The notes: generated by a model not told the origin, from the letters alone. A stretch of DNA of 64,000 nucleotides from Muscardinus avellanarius (GCA_963383645.1 OY726557.1:129820174-129884173), one strand, 5' to 3'; shown: positions 22,929-34,500, numbered from the stretch's first letter. A program made the numbers and translations.

Positions 22929-23102
22929 GCAGGGCATGATGGTGCATGCCTGTAATCCTGCACTTGGGAGGCTCAGACAGGAGGACTGACTGCAGATTCA
23001 AAATCAACTTCAGCAACTTAGGCCCTATTTCCAAATAAAATATAACAGGGCTGAGGGTATAGCTCAGAGGTAGAATACCCCTGAGTTCAATCCCCAGAAC
23101 CA
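22929..23102 (+). mobile_element. Dimeric SINE with shortened head
   Basis: Head gcagggcatgatggtg; about 25 bases of the second half of the head are missing; tail ggctgagggtatagctc. Confidence 0.8.
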
Positions 23103-24266
23103 GCTCCTTCCCCAAAAAAAGGCTGAACTACTCTATCTATTGCAGATAGGTGTCTAAGTACAATATCTAAAAATGAGATATTATATTTCTAGTAGCTTCA
23201 TATGGAGAGATGTTACTAGATTTTTATTAACCATCTTAGTAGAGAATAAATAAATGCAAATGCCATCGGTCCTACTTTCTCACACATAAATACCCACTTT
23301 TCCTGTGGATTTATTACTTCACTCATTCATTTGACAAATATTTATGGGTTCCACTCTCAGAATAATGCCCAACATTTAAACAATGTAAAAGAAAGCCAAG
23401 AAATTAATGTGACCTAGTTACTGGACTCCAACCACTCGAGATGGAAGATAGCTTTAATAAGAGAACTGCAGAGGAAAGAACCACAGGCATCCCCTAGTCT
23501 TGTCAGTGCATAAAATGGCAATAATTAATGCTGACATTTCTTTAGTAGCAACAATATTTTTAATGACTATCACTGTGAAATACGAATATCTAATTAGATT
23601 TTATTGTGCAGACATGATTCTTCTGAGACCAATAAGAGTTTCTTCCAATGACGCTTTTAGGCTTTTTTGTTTTATTTTGTTTTTCTGGAGTAGGATCATT
23701 CAACATTTCTGCAGAAACAAGGAGAAAGCATATCCCAAGCCTACTGGCAGCTTTTCTCATTCTCAAACAGTTCCTTGTTCAGATGCACAGCCACAGAAGT
23801 TCAAAGGTCACTGGTGTCTTTGTGCTCAGTTCCATGGTAGTTACAAACAAATTTTTGTCCCCATCCTTCAATGAAATGGGCTGGGACAACTGGGCTGACT
23901 GAATGAACTTTTCCATTTGAGGCCACAAGGGCTTACTCAACTGAAGGGCTATAGTATTTCATGTACACTTCAATCATAAATTATTCAATCTCTTTCGTGA
24001 AAAAATAATAATTTGTTTAACTGAGTATAAAGGAATGATAATTCTAGTCAAACACAAACAATATCACTGATCGATGTGGCTCTATGATTTGTTATGATAG
24101 TTATCATACTTCTCATAACATAACATTGTTTTGAAAGCTAACAAACTTTGTTTTTCAGGGTTTTCTCCATCCTTGTTATCTTTCTCTATTTAAACCATAC
24201 ATGATAAAAAGTTATTTTTATTATGGGCTTTCATACAGAGTATAAATCTAAAAGTCTGATTGATTG

Positions 24267-24270
<4 letters not shown>
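23103..24270. other. No gene seen; single-copy DNA
   Basis: Two overlapping frames at 23500-23902 (+) are the longest here outside repeats. They show no domain or signal and read through T-rich DNA, so I treat them as chance. Confidence 0.4.

Positions 24271-24301
<31 letters not shown>
24271..24301. repeat. (TG)n microsatellite
   Basis: About 15 TG units directly at the tail of a minus SINE. Confidence 0.95.
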
Positions 24302-24302
<1 letters not shown>

Positions 24303-24304
<2 letters not shown>

Positions 24305-24479
24305 ACCGGGGCCTTCTACCACCAACCTACACCCCCAGCCCTATTTTATTTTGAAACAGGGTTTAAATAGGCTGATGAGAGTCTCCCTACTTGCAGAGGA
24401 TGTCTTTGAAGGTGCAAACCTCCTGTTTGCAGCTTCCCAAGTACTGGGATTTTAGGCATGTGCTGCCACCAAATCCAGG
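24303..24479 (-). mobile_element. Degenerate dimeric SINE
   Basis: Tail shortened (accggggccttctacc), head with extra internal sequence at about 24370-24415. Confidence 0.65.
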
Positions 24480-24488
24480 TCTAAAAGT

Positions 24489-24490
<2 letters not shown>

Positions 24491-24522
<32 letters not shown>

Positions 24523-24703
24523 GTGGTACTGGGGTTCCTGGAAACCCTTCTACCTCCAGGCTGCACTCCCAGACCTATTTTATATTTTTATTTGGAAAAA
24601 AGGGTCTCTTAAGCCAGAGAGGCTGGCTTCGAACCTGCCCGATACTCCTGTCTCTGCCTCCCAAGTGTAGGTAGGGATTACAAGCGTGCGCCACCACGCC
24701 CAG
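24491..24703 (-). mobile_element. SINE, aggaacccc subtype
   Basis: T31 A-tail complement, then ggtactggggttcctgg to caccacgcccagc; nearly consensus. Flanks ctaaaagttattt (24481-24492) and ctaaaagttatttctt (24705-24719) form a clear target duplication. Confidence 0.92.
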
Positions 24704-24719
24704 CCTAAAAGTTATTTCT

Positions 24720-25180
24720 TAAATAATGAATGTAGCTAAGAAGACTTAATGTTCTGAAATTTAAAAACCAGTATAAGCCTAAAAATTAGTTTCTTGTTCC
24801 ATAATCAATGAATATCCTAGTGTACCAATTTAGAACACAAGTCATAGTGCCTTTAATTTATACTTTAATAACTTTAAGCTTATAATTGATTAAACCATGT
24901 ACTCCAAGAACCCATTTTTTAAAAAAAAATCCCTATTACTTTTACATAGTAACAAATGCAGAAATCTATTTTAGCCCAATAAAATGCTATTATTATAGCT
25001 AAATAGTCGAACAATAATTACTCCAAAAAAATTAGCCAGAGTTAATCCTAAAAAAGGTGATAAAAGCATTGTGAAATGTTTTAGCAGCAAAGCTACAAAC
25101 TCTTACATAAACATTCCAACTAAATCATGACCCTGAAAGGAGAGGGATTAGCCAGTAGAGTTTAAAAAGTCTCCAAAAGA
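24720..25180. other. No gene seen; AT-rich DNA
   Basis: Nothing recognisable. Confidence 0.4.
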
Positions 25181-25362
25181 GGCCGGGCTGGTGGTGCACC
25201 CTAATTCCCATGGTTGGTGGTTGGGAGGCGAAGACAGGAGGATCGAGCAGGTTCGAAGCCAGCCTTCTGGCTTAAGAAACCCTGTTTCCAAATAAAAATA
25301 TAAAATAGGTCTGGGAGTGTAGCCCAGAGGTAGAAGGGTTTCCAGGAACCCCAGTACCACCA
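25181..25362 (+). mobile_element. SINE, aggaacccc subtype, with target duplication
   Basis: Head ggccgggctggtggtgc, tail gggtttccaggaacccc, then a (CAA)n-type tail. aaagtctccaa occurs before (25167) and after (25380) the element. Confidence 0.9.
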
Positions 25363-25390
25363 AAAAACAACAACAACAAAAAAGTCTCCA

Positions 25391-26591
25391 ACAGTTTCTA
25401 ACCAACACAAACTACCTAAAACTTACTGAGTTACCAGCAATGTTAGAAATACCATACTCCTCAGAAAAAGAGAGTCCAACTTCATATTTTCTTTAATGAG
25501 CTTGAAGAGAAAAATAGCTGAAAAGTAAAAAAGGATGCAAAGATCACAAAGCAAAGACCATAGGAATACAGAAATACTGCTGAACTGGGTACACCCTGGC
25601 TCAGGACTGCATTAAATAAAAGGGCTGAAGCAGAAAAGGAAACATAATCCCAGATTATATTACATAAAATTTATAACTCAGAAATATTTCCAAACCACTG
25701 ATGCATTTAACCAAGAGTTAAATAACTATTTAACCAGTAATCTTTTCTGCTTCTACTAAAATCTGTAACTGAAATGCTATAAATATCATAATATTTTTTA
25801 TGTCACTAAGCTAGCTAAAACCAATCTGGAAGATCTAATACTCGGCTTTGGTTCAAACGTTCCTTCCTATCTTTCAGAAGGTTGACTTGTAACAGAACTG
25901 TTCCAGTTACATGAAATCAGTTCTCCATATGCAAAAGCCTGGTCCTATCTTTATACAAAAATGCTAAAAGAAATAAAGCCATTTAAAAAATGCTTTTAAA
26001 ATTCTCTGTTTAAAATTCTCTCCTCTGTTCAGCAATCAGGAAGAGAGGAATTCATCCACAAGTTTTCACCAAGTATTCTCAAGTAAATAAGTGTATGAAA
26101 GCTGCTTTTCTACCAGGACCAAAGAGTTTAAATTCTACTTCATTCTGTTAATCAAAATTATTTAACTTTAAACATCTCACTTATATGATTTATAAAATAC
26201 TTATTAATGAAGCAATATGTTAAAAAGGCAACCTTAAATATATTAGTCTTATATAGCAAGCATTTAATATGCTACTAGCAATGGTATACAGGAATTACTT
26301 TCATTACTCTTATAAGAAAAGAATCTTCATATTCCGGTTATTTTTATAACTAAACTTAAGGAAGGTTATAGTTAACAATAACCATATTACCATATGAGAT
26401 GGAGTTTTATATAAATAGGAAAACTAAATAAGATGTCTGCCCTTCACACACAAATTCAAAGAAAATATAAAGACTCAAAAAATGTTCACAAACATTACTT
26501 ACTTATTAAGAATAAGTCAGATATGCCAATCAAAAATAGAATTTAAAAAGACTTCTTAAATTTTCATTTTTCCTCAACTTCTAAGTTTCTA
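25391..26591. other. No gene seen; 1.2 kb SINE-free AT-rich DNA
   Basis: No open frame above 60 codons and no repeat recognised. The longest SINE-free tract apart from those near the CpG island. Confidence 0.45.
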
Positions 26592-26765
26592 AGCCAGGCA
26601 TGGTGGCGCATACTTGTAATCCCAATACTTGAGAGGCTGAGATAGGAGATTACAGGTTTGCAATCAGACTCAGCAACTAAGTGAGGCCCTCCAAGTTAGT
26701 GAGACCCTGTTTCAAAATAAAAAATAAAAGAGGTGTAACACCCTTGAGTTCAATCTCCAGTACCA
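26592..26765 (+). mobile_element. Dimeric SINE, tail partly deleted
   Basis: Head aagccaggcatggtggc, linker caaaataaaaaataaaa; the first part of the tail is missing. Confidence 0.8.
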
Positions 26766-26888
26766 CAGAAAAAATAAAAAGGTTTCTACTATCTTTAAGA
26801 CATTCTATCTCTTAGAGTTTGTTTTTAATTCTTAACAATATAAATGGCATAAAGCAGGTACCTATATTTTTATCTCCTACAAAACCAC

Positions 26889-26889
<1 letters not shown>

Positions 26890-26938
<49 letters not shown>
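26890..26938. repeat. (TG)n microsatellite
   Basis: About 24 TG units joined to a minus SINE tail. Confidence 0.95.
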
Positions 26939-26939
<1 letters not shown>

Positions 26940-26940
<1 letters not shown>

Positions 26941-27127
26941 CTGGGAATGGAACCCAGGGGCATTAGACCTCCAAGCTACACCCCCTGCCCTATTTTGTAT
27001 TCTTTATTTTGAAACAGGGTCTCACTAAATTGCAGAGGGCCTAAGTAGCTGAGGCTGTCCAGGAACCGTGATCCTCCTGTCTCAGTCTCCCGAATGCTGG
27101 GATTACAAGCATGCACCACCACACCCA
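26940..27127 (-). mobile_element. Dimeric SINE with target duplication
   Basis: Minus strand, full head. tacaaaaccactt occurs on both sides of the SINE plus TG tract (26878-26890 and 27129-27141). Confidence 0.88.
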
Positions 27128-27235
27128 CTACAAAACCACTTCTGATAGGTGGGTAGCAAATACCTCCTGAATTAATGTTGGCATATATTTAATCCAACTT
27201 TTAAATAAATAGCTGTAAAATATGGCTAAAGCTAC

Positions 27236-27757
27236 TGTGACAGTTAACCTGGATTGCCAATTCTAATGGATTAAGAGATAATTAGGATTATGTGAGTTTA
27301 GGTGTGTTGATAAGATGACTGGCATGTGGAACAGCAGATTGAAGGGGAAGTCCCACCCTGAAGCACAGGACAGAGCAATAGGCTGGAGTCCTACAAGGAA
27401 CAAAGGGTGGGAGGAAGAAGTGGGGTTGAAGGCAAGAAGGCAAGAAGGCAAGCTCTGCTCTTCCTAGGTAAAGGGGCATCTACTCTTGCTTGGCAACATC
27501 AAACTTCAGCTGCTTTGCTCTTCTAATTGGACACACACAAAGGATCCTCTGGGGAGTTTCCTGGCCTTTCCATCTTGGACTGGAACTGCATTATCTATCG
27601 CTGTAATTCTGAGGCTCCAGCTCTTGGGCCAGCTATCCAAATATATGTGGTCACTTGGAACTATACCCACTTCAGAGTGTAAGATGACTTGATAAATCCC
27701 CTTTTATAATAGCCATTCTGTGAATTCTTTTACTTTAGAGAGTCTTAACTAATATAG
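27236..27757 (+). mobile_element. ERVL/MLT2-type LTR
   Basis: Begins tgtgacagttaacctgg, has a poly(A)-region gataaatcccc near 27690, and ends gtcttaactaatata, the usual end of MLT2-class LTRs. Contains a (AAGGC)n patch near 27433. Confidence 0.65.
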
Positions 27758-28010
27758 ATTTTGGAACCACAGTAAGGCTTAGGTGGAGGAAGTGGTCACT
27801 CAGGATGTGGTCTTAGGGATTACACAAGTCCATGGGCAACTCCTCTCTGCTTCTGGCCTCCATGATATGAGAGCAGCACCCTCCACATACCCTGCTGCCA
27901 CTGCCACTGCCATTTATGTTTCAGAGCTGGCCCTAAAGACTATAACCTCTGAAACTAACTTTTTGTGTCAGGCAATTAGATCCCAACAATAAAAATGCAA
28001 ACTGAAACAG
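27758..28010 (+). mobile_element. Possible ERVL internal start
   Basis: gattttggaaccacagta directly after the LTR resembles the ERVL primer-binding region (tRNA-Leu type). The rest is decayed; no retroviral protein is readable. Confidence 0.4.
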
Positions 28011-28249
28011 TTAATACTTTAAACTTATTTCAAAATATAGTCTTAAACAGTTTGAGAAGTCCTAAGAACATTAGGTCAGAACATATCCCCACAAGAAACA
28101 ATAATGAAACATATCTAATAATATGTTCTCAAATGAATCAACAATGAAGTCAATTAATATGCACTACTTTGTGCATGGGGGGGGGAGAAGACAAAAAAAC
28201 AAAAACATTTTCTAACACCTGTATTATATATCCTGAATAAGAGTATTTC

Positions 28250-28740
28250 TTTTTTTTTTTTTTTTCAGAGACAGGTTTCTTTATTTATTTACCAGTAAAT
28301 GGCTCCATTGACAATCTCATGGAACTGAGCCTCAAACAAAAGACTCACATGATTTTTGGGAGAAGTTTGAAATTTATTATACCTAGCAAGTCATTTAAGT
28401 TACATAGCATCCCCCAGCTCTCTCAAGTTTTTTTAACTGGATCTCCTGGATCATGACTCTGGGTAGTCTAAGGAGCAGCACCCTTATCTTTCGGAAGTGT
28501 CTGCTTGCTTGCTCCTGGGCAACTAGAGGGAGGGGTTGGGAAACTCGTACTTTTTCCCATCTTAGGTCTAAACTCCTGGCAATATTTCTAAAGCTTTGAT
28601 TGGATGGCCTATCTCATTCCCCCCTTCTGAGAATTTTCAATACTCTAAGGCTACTTTTAGTCAAATCCAAGAGGGCAGCAAATAAGTTTGGATTTTTTTC
28701 AGCCATTGAGATTTTTATCATTTTCTGTGCCAAGTTTCTT
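28250..28740 (-). other. Transcript-like 3' end with poly(A)
   Basis: On the minus strand a ~475-base stretch ends with overlapping AATAAA signals (28289-28280) 15-25 bases before a 16-base A run. It resembles 3' flank carried along by read-through. Its origin is not recognised; an LTR 3' part is possible. Confidence 0.5.
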
Positions 28741-28748
28741 TTTTTTTT

Positions 28749-28826
28749 TAATCATACTGGGGGTAGAAACCAGAGGCTTTCTACCTCCGGGCTATACTCC
28801 CAAACCTATTTTATATTTTATTTGTT
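28749..28826 (-). mobile_element. SINE tail fragment
   Basis: Young-type tail with linker (ggtttgggagtatagcc on the minus strand) and A9 end; the head is missing. Confidence 0.75.
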
Positions 28827-28835
28827 TTTTTTTAA

Positions 28836-28990
28836 TTTTTAATTGGTGTACTGTATTCATACATCATAGTGGGATACATACTTTTGTAGACATACATGCA
28901 CACATTGCCCAGTCAGCCCCCACCCGATCCCCACCCCATTCTCTCCCTATCCCTCCCTCCCATGCTTGGCTTAGTGGTTGACATCTAGTA
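28836..28990 (-). mobile_element. L1 3' UTR end
   Basis: Minus strand: purine-rich ggagggagggataggg, then cactatgatgtatgaat and gtacaccaattaaaaatt plus A9. This is the usual end of L1 in these rodents. Confidence 0.65.
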
Positions 28991-29199
28991 TTATAGCAAT
29001 TTATCAAAAATTAAAAATGATAATCTCACATAACAGTTTCATTTGTCTGATACCAAGCTTTTGATGACTTAAAGATAACATTTCAATATTTCTTTTTGCT
29101 ATCTTTCTTACCAGAGAATCTATTTTTTCTATTTTTTAGGTGAAACTATCATATATTTATATATTTATTTTTCAGAAAAAAACTCTATCCTAATATGAA

Positions 29200-29880
29200 A
29201 TATGGACTCTAGGTACCCACAACGATCTTGAAAAAGAACAAAGCTAGAAGATGTATATTTTCTGATTTCAAACCATAAAGCTACAATAATTGAAACAGTG
29301 TAGTACTATTCTAAAGGCAGATATATAAACCATTGGAGTTAAATAAAAGCCTAGAGCTAAATTCTTCCCTATATTGTCAAGTTATTTTTGACAAGGTTTC
29401 TACGAACATTTGGTGGTGGGAATAATAATGTTTTAACTAAATATTGTTGAAAAATAATAATTACATGGGAAAGAATAAAATTGGACCCTTACCTAATGTC
29501 ATATACAAGTATTAACTCAAAATAGATAAAAGACCTAAATATAAATCTTAAGACTATAAACTTTTAGGAGAAATTCTGGGTCATAAAACCTCACAACATT
29601 GAAATTGGCAGTGATTTCTTGGATATGATTTCAATGGCACAGGCAACAGAAGAGTATACAAACTCCCTAAAAAATAAAAAACATATTGTATATCCAAAGA
29701 CAATGTAAACAGAGTTAACAGTTACTAATAGAATGGGATAAAATATTTCCAAATGCTATATCTGAAGGTATATTAATATTCCAACTAGAAATCCTAAAAA
29801 TTAACAACAATAAAGGCAAACAATACCCTTTAGAGATAGGTAAAAGACTAACATAAATAATGAATCTCCACAGATAACCA
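29200..29880 (+). mobile_element. Old L1 ORF2 fragment, opposite strand
   Basis: Plus-strand decayed L1 (attggacccttacctaatg, ttaactcaaaatagataaaa, ttggatatgatttcaatggc). Clearly more diverged than the adjoining ORF1, although inside the same target duplications. Confidence 0.7.
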
Positions 29881-29916
29881 ATCTTAGTTGTCTGTTGGAT
29901 GGAAAGTCATGTTTCT

Positions 29917-30801
29917 CTAGTTCTGATGTGTGTTACCTATTTCTTCTTTGTAGTTAATCTCTTTGAGTATTTTCTCTAGTGCTGGTTTTGAAGACATAAA
30001 TTCCTTCAGTTTCTGTTTGTCATGGAAGCTTCTTATTTCTCCATCTAATTTGATAGAAAGTTTTGTTGGGTAGGAAATTTTTGGCTGGAAGTTGTTTTCT
30101 TTCAAAATTGGGAATATGTTACTCCAAGCCCTTCTGGCTCTCATGACTTGGTTTGGGAAGTCTGGAGTGATTCTAATTGGTTTGCCTCTGAATGTCACTT
30201 GGCCCTTTGTTTTTGTTGCCTTTAAGATTCTCTGCTTGGCTTCCACATTGGTCATTTTGACAATTATGTGGCGTGGGGATCCTCTTCTCCGATCCTGTCT
30301 AAAGGGAGTTCTATAAGTTTCCTGGACCTGCGTATCGACCTCTTGCTCTATGTCTGGAAAATTTTCTGCTATTACTTCCTCGAAGAGATTGTTGATCCCT
30401 TTGGTTTCATTTTCTTTTCCCTCCTCTATTCCAATTATTCTTAGATTAGCTCTCTTAAAATGGGCCCATATTTCTTCAATATCAGATTCCTGCTGTCGGA
30501 TATTTTTTTCTAGATTAGAAACTATGCGTTCATTTTTGGAATGATCATCTTCTAAGAGCGAGATTCTGTTCTCCATGTGTTCTAATCGGTTGTTTGTGCT
30601 TTGAATTGAGGCCTTTACTTCATTAATTGCATCCTTTATCTCTTTTTGGCTCTCTCTGAGTTCTTTTCAAAGCACCTCTATTATTTCTACAGTTATTTTC
30701 CTGATTTGATCTTCTAGAAATCTCTGATTTTCAGTTTTATCGGGTTCTGATGTTGTGGGGTTGTAGGCATTCATTGTTCCAGTATTATTCCTCTTTCCCA
30801 T
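29917..30801 (-). pseudogene. L1 ORF1, one premature stop
   Basis: Frame of 294 codons encoding the L1 RNA-binding chaperone that coats L1 RNA. Start ATG at 30801 (MGKRNNTG...), a TGA stop at codon 45 (30669-30667), then an uninterrupted 219-codon part from an internal ATG. Visible are a coiled-coil region, the RRM-type NLRIIGIEEGKE, and C-terminal blocks PRHIIVKM, GKPIRITPDF and FQPKISYP. The stop fits a CpG-type CGA to TGA change. Otherwise intact, so a young copy. Confidence 0.9.
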
Positions 30802-31581
30802 GATTTCGGAAGTTTGTGCCTTCTCTGGGTTTTTCCCTTGGGTCACTATGACTTCACTTAAGGTGTTCTGGATCTCGAGTCAGTAGTATCTCAGACCCCA
30901 CTACTCCTTTACTGGGTTGTATCACAGAGTCTCTGACCCAGAGAGTCGATAGAGGCTGCTTTAGACTGTGGGGGGTGCCAGGTTGCACGTTCTCCTATGG
31001 TGTGATATCACTGCCACCACCCCTCTCCCACTGGGTCAAGTCCCAGTGAGTACAGTACTGGGATTTCTCCGCTGTGGCCCGCAATTTGACTCACTGTTCT
31101 TGAGTACGCAGATGTAGCTGTACTGAATTCGGTGAATTCGGTGCTGCTGCCGCCGGTGGCAATATGGCGCCGCTGCTACGCCCTCAGCTATGGGGCTGGC
31201 GTTTTTTCTTGGTTTTGATTTCCACTCTGAATCCCTGCAGCATGTGCTGAGCTCAGCCACTGGGAGCTTTAGATGCCCTCTGCGCCGAGAAATCCTGCCT
31301 GGCTGTTCCGCAGCGGCTCCCCTCGGCTTGCTGTGGCCGTCCCGTGAATTCGCTGGTGCCGCCGGCAGTATGGCACTACTGCCGCGTCCTCGGGCGTGAG
31401 GATCTCCTCTGTGGCTCTGTTCTCAGTCCGCTTTCTCTCTGGAGCCTGGTGATTTTTTTTGTTTCTCTGGTGATGTTGTTTTCTGGCTTTGAAAGGCACT
31501 GATTTTGTGGTAATGGAGATTTGTTGTTAGCAGGGCTCTTAAGCCCCGCTTTTCTCGGTCGCCATCTTCCCGGAAGTCCTC
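30802..31581 (-). promoter_or_regulatory. L1 5' UTR (internal promoter)
   Basis: About 780 bases from ggaagatggcgaccgag (minus, near 31574) to ORF1. It is GC-rich with YY1-like aagatggcg at the start and repeated gccgccgg/atggcg blocks. L1 5' UTRs act as Pol II promoters; activity here is not shown. Confidence 0.75.
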
Positions 31582-31787
31582 AAGAGTATTTCTTATTGTT
31601 GCTAAATTTAAAATATCACCAAGATATACCAATTTTAAACATCTTGGACTTTACACAATAACTTAGAAATAACTGCACAGCAATAAGAAAATGATCACAA
31701 CTTTTAAAACAATAATAATACATTATAAATACAATAAACTCATGAGAGATACTCATGGGGGGGGGCTAATAAAAAGTGATTTGTAGC

Positions 31788-32145
31788 CAGGTACAGTGTG
31801 GCCCACGCCTGCAATCCCAATACTTGGGAGGCTAAGACAATAGGATCACAAGTTCACAGCCAGTCTCAGCAACTTAGTGAGACCATGTTTCAAAATAAAA
31901 AATAAGCCGGGCGTGGTGGCGCACGCTTGTAATCCCCGCGCTTGGGAGGCAGAGACAGGAGGATCGCACTGGCTTAGGAGACCCTGTTTCCAAATAAAAA
32001 TGTAAAAATAGGTCTGGGAGTGTAGCCCGGAGGTAGAAGGGCTTCCAGGAACCCCAGTACCACCAAAAAATAAAATAAAAAATAAAAATAAGAATAAAAT
32101 AAATAGAGATAGCTCAGAGATAGAGTTTAATCACCAATATCACTC
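31788..32145 (+). mobile_element. Outer SINE split by another SINE
   Basis: Head and linker at 31788-31903 (gtagccaggtacagtg ... caaaataaaaaataa); decayed tail at 32100-32145 after the inner copy. Confidence 0.75.
31905..32063 (+). mobile_element. Inner SINE, aggaacccc subtype
   Basis: gccgggcgtggtggcgcac head, with a short internal deletion (gatcgcactggctt), and an almost consensus tail. One of the least changed copies here. Confidence 0.9.
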
Positions 32146-32317
32146 AAAAAATGTGATTCATTTCTTGAATCTTACTTTATCAAAAATACTATAACTCAAA
32201 ATTACTATCTTCCATTACAAGTTAATAAATTCTGACATTCTTAAATCAAGACTAAATATCCAAGAATAAAATTCTCACTCTAAAGTTAACTATAAAAAGT
32301 ATGATCTCCTCTTCAGT

Positions 32318-32418
32318 ATGTTTGCCCATGCCTATAATCCCACTACTTGGAAGGCTGAGACAGGAGGATCACAGATAAAGCTCAGAGGTCAAATGCCCGT
32401 AGGTTCAATCCTCAGTAT
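32318..32418 (+). mobile_element. Internally deleted SINE
   Basis: Head joined directly to tail (gaggatcacagataaagctcag), with the middle ~80 bases lost. Confidence 0.75.
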
Positions 32419-32627
32419 CAAAAAAAAGTTATATTTTTATCAACCCAGGTATCTTAAAATACAAGACCTGAAGACATGAATTGGCCTTACAGTAAGCCAT
32501 CCAAGACACAGAGAATAATGAAATGTCTTTATACACATAGCCTTAGATAAAGAGAGAGAGTGTCCACCCAGCCCAGTTGTTAAGCTTTCCAACCAGATCA
32601 CTTTTCACCAATAAAGAAGCCAAAGCC

Positions 32628-32833
32628 TAGCTGTGCGTGGGATTACACACTTGTAATCCCAGCATTTGGGAGGCTGACACAGGAGGACTACGCAGGTTCT
32701 AAGCCAGCCTCAGCTACTTAGTGAGGTTCTTTGCAACTCAGTGAGACCCTGTTTCAAAATAAAGAATTAAAAAATAGGGCTGGAGGTGTTGCTCGGATGT
32801 AGAATGCCCCTGGGTTCCATCCCCAGTACTGCA
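32628..32833 (+). mobile_element. Dimeric SINE with target duplication
   Basis: Complete; flanks agaagccaaagcct (32616-32629) and agaagccaaagcctt (32858-32872) are the target duplication. Confidence 0.9.
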
Positions 32834-33051
32834 AAACAAAACAAAACACAACAAAAAAGAAGCCAAAGCCTTCATATCTTTAACACTCCTATTAACTTTG
32901 CGTAAGTAGAGAAAAAAAGAGTTCTTCACAGTCATAAATTGAACTTCAAACCTCAAATATTTGTAAACAAGCCAGTTTTTTTTACAATGACTTCCACAGC
33001 AGAGCATCAGGCATATTACAAACATATGATTTAAAGATATTCCCATGCATT

Positions 33052-33267
33052 CCTTTTTTTTTTTTTTTTTTCTTTTTTTGGTGGTACTGGGTTCCTGGAA
33101 ACCTTTCTACCTCCAGGCTATGCTCCCAGACCTATTTTTTAAATATTTTATTTGGAAACAGGGTCTCTTAAGCCAGCGAAGCTGGCTTCAAACCAGCCCA
33201 GCGCGATCCTACTGTCTCCATCTCCCAAGCCCAGGGATTACAACAAGCAGGCGCCACCACGCCTGGC
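33052..33267 (-). mobile_element. SINE, aggaacccc subtype
   Basis: T run, then ggtactgggttcctgg to caccacgcctggc. gcattcctt occurs on both sides (33047 and 33269). Confidence 0.88.
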
Positions 33268-33356
33268 ACATTCCTTATTTTTAAAACTACAACAAGCACA
33301 AAAAGTCTAAAACTGTATCATGCATTTTGTTTTTTGGGTTTTATTTTGTGTGTGTG

Positions 33357-33551
33357 TGATACTAGGAATTGAACTCAAGGGTGTTCTACCTCTGACTCAG
33401 ACCCCTGGCCCTATATTTTTTATTTTGAACAGGGTCTTGCTAAACTGCTGAATGTCTTACTAGATTGCTAAGGCTGGCCCCAAATCTGTGATTTTTCTGT
33501 CTCAGCCTCCCAAGTACTAGAATTGCAGGTGTATACCACCTTGCCCAGCTC
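33357..33551 (-). mobile_element. Degenerate dimeric SINE
   Basis: Minus strand, tail gaattgaactcaagggt and full head, preceded by a short TG run. Confidence 0.75.
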
Positions 33552-34039
33552 AGTGCATGTTTTTAATATAGTAACTGTATACACTCCCATTATCATTATT
33601 TGGCAAAAACAGGTAAATAAGGGTCTGAGCTGACTATCACACCTGGGTCCAACCCCTAGCACTGGGGGGGAAAAAAAAGCGCAATGTACAGTGACTTAAG
33701 ATGCATCATTAACAAAATACTAATTATCAGTAAAAACACTGAAAGACCATCTAAAACTTTGAAGAAACAGAATTTTAATGTTCACAGAGTTTAAAAAAAA
33801 AATCTCTGGCTTAGTGTATAGGGTTGACATCCATCAGAACTGGGATACTAAGTTACTGATACGCATTCTCCTGGGAGAAAAATGTAACACAAAAAAGACT
33901 TGACAATCTTAATAACCTCCTTCATTCTACTGTATCACATATAAATTATTCCACAGTTAGCTAGTTCTTTTTCAAATATGCTATTATTGTCTGTCAGTCA
34001 CACCTCAATGTCAATCACCACATCTAAAACTTAAAATGA
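33552..34039. other. No gene seen; single-copy DNA
   Basis: A tail-like remnant (cctgggtccaacccctagcac) at 33640-33662; the rest is unassigned. Confidence 0.4.
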
Positions 34040-34231
34040 GAGCCAGTAAGGGGGTGCACACCTGTATTCCCAGGACTTGGAGGCTGACACAGGAGGATCT
34101 CAGGTTCAAGGCCAGACTCAGCAACCTAGAAAGACCTTTTTTCCAAATTAAAAAAAAAAAATTAAATAGAGCTGGGGGCATAGCTCTGAGGTACAATGCT
34201 AGTTTAATCTTCAGCAACACACACAAAGACA

Positions 34232-34270
<39 letters not shown>
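34040..34270 (+). mobile_element. Dimeric SINE with (CA)n end
   Basis: Head gagccagtaagggggtgc, linker A10, tail gctgggggcatagctc; (CA)n at 34228-34270 replaces the A tail. Confidence 0.8.
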
Positions 34271-34274
<4 letters not shown>

Positions 34275-34361
34275 TGTTAGCAAATAACAAAAACTTGGTA
34301 ATATTAGTAAAACAGTTTCCATTTAATGAAATTGAATTCTGAATCATAGTGGATTTTTTTT

Positions 34362-34500
34362 TGGGGGGGTGGGATTGGACCCAGGAGCATTCTGCCACCC
34401 CCAGTCCTATTTTTTTTTTTAAACAGGGGGTCACTAAGTTGCTGAGGATGACCTGGAACATAAAATCCTCCTGTCTCAGCCTCTCAGGTACACCTGGCTA
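34362..34500 (-). mobile_element. Degenerate dimeric SINE
   Basis: Minus strand, tail with deletion, head end lost. Confidence 0.65.

Larger units (their letters stand above)
28239..31594 (-). mobile_element. Chimeric L1 insertion bounded by 13-bp target duplications
   Basis: aagagtatttctt occurs at 28239-28251 and 31582-31594. Read on the minus strand, the insert starts with an L1 5' UTR, continues with ORF1, then non-ORF2 DNA that includes an inverted old L1 piece, an L1 3' end, a SINE fragment, a stretch with AATAAA signals, and a poly(A) (T16 at 28250-28265). ORF2 is absent. Inferred to be a chimeric or 3'-transducing L1 retrocopy. Confidence 0.65.

Noticed and set aside
23500..23902. 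Overlapping 124- and 84-codon frames
   Set aside because: Two frames open over the same single-copy DNA with no recognisable domain; the length is within chance.
28239..31594. Simple full-length L1 with post-insertion deletion of ORF2
   Set aside because: Does not explain the older, inverted L1 piece within the same target duplications nor the extra 3' stretch with its own poly(A) signals; kept only as one part of a mixed model.
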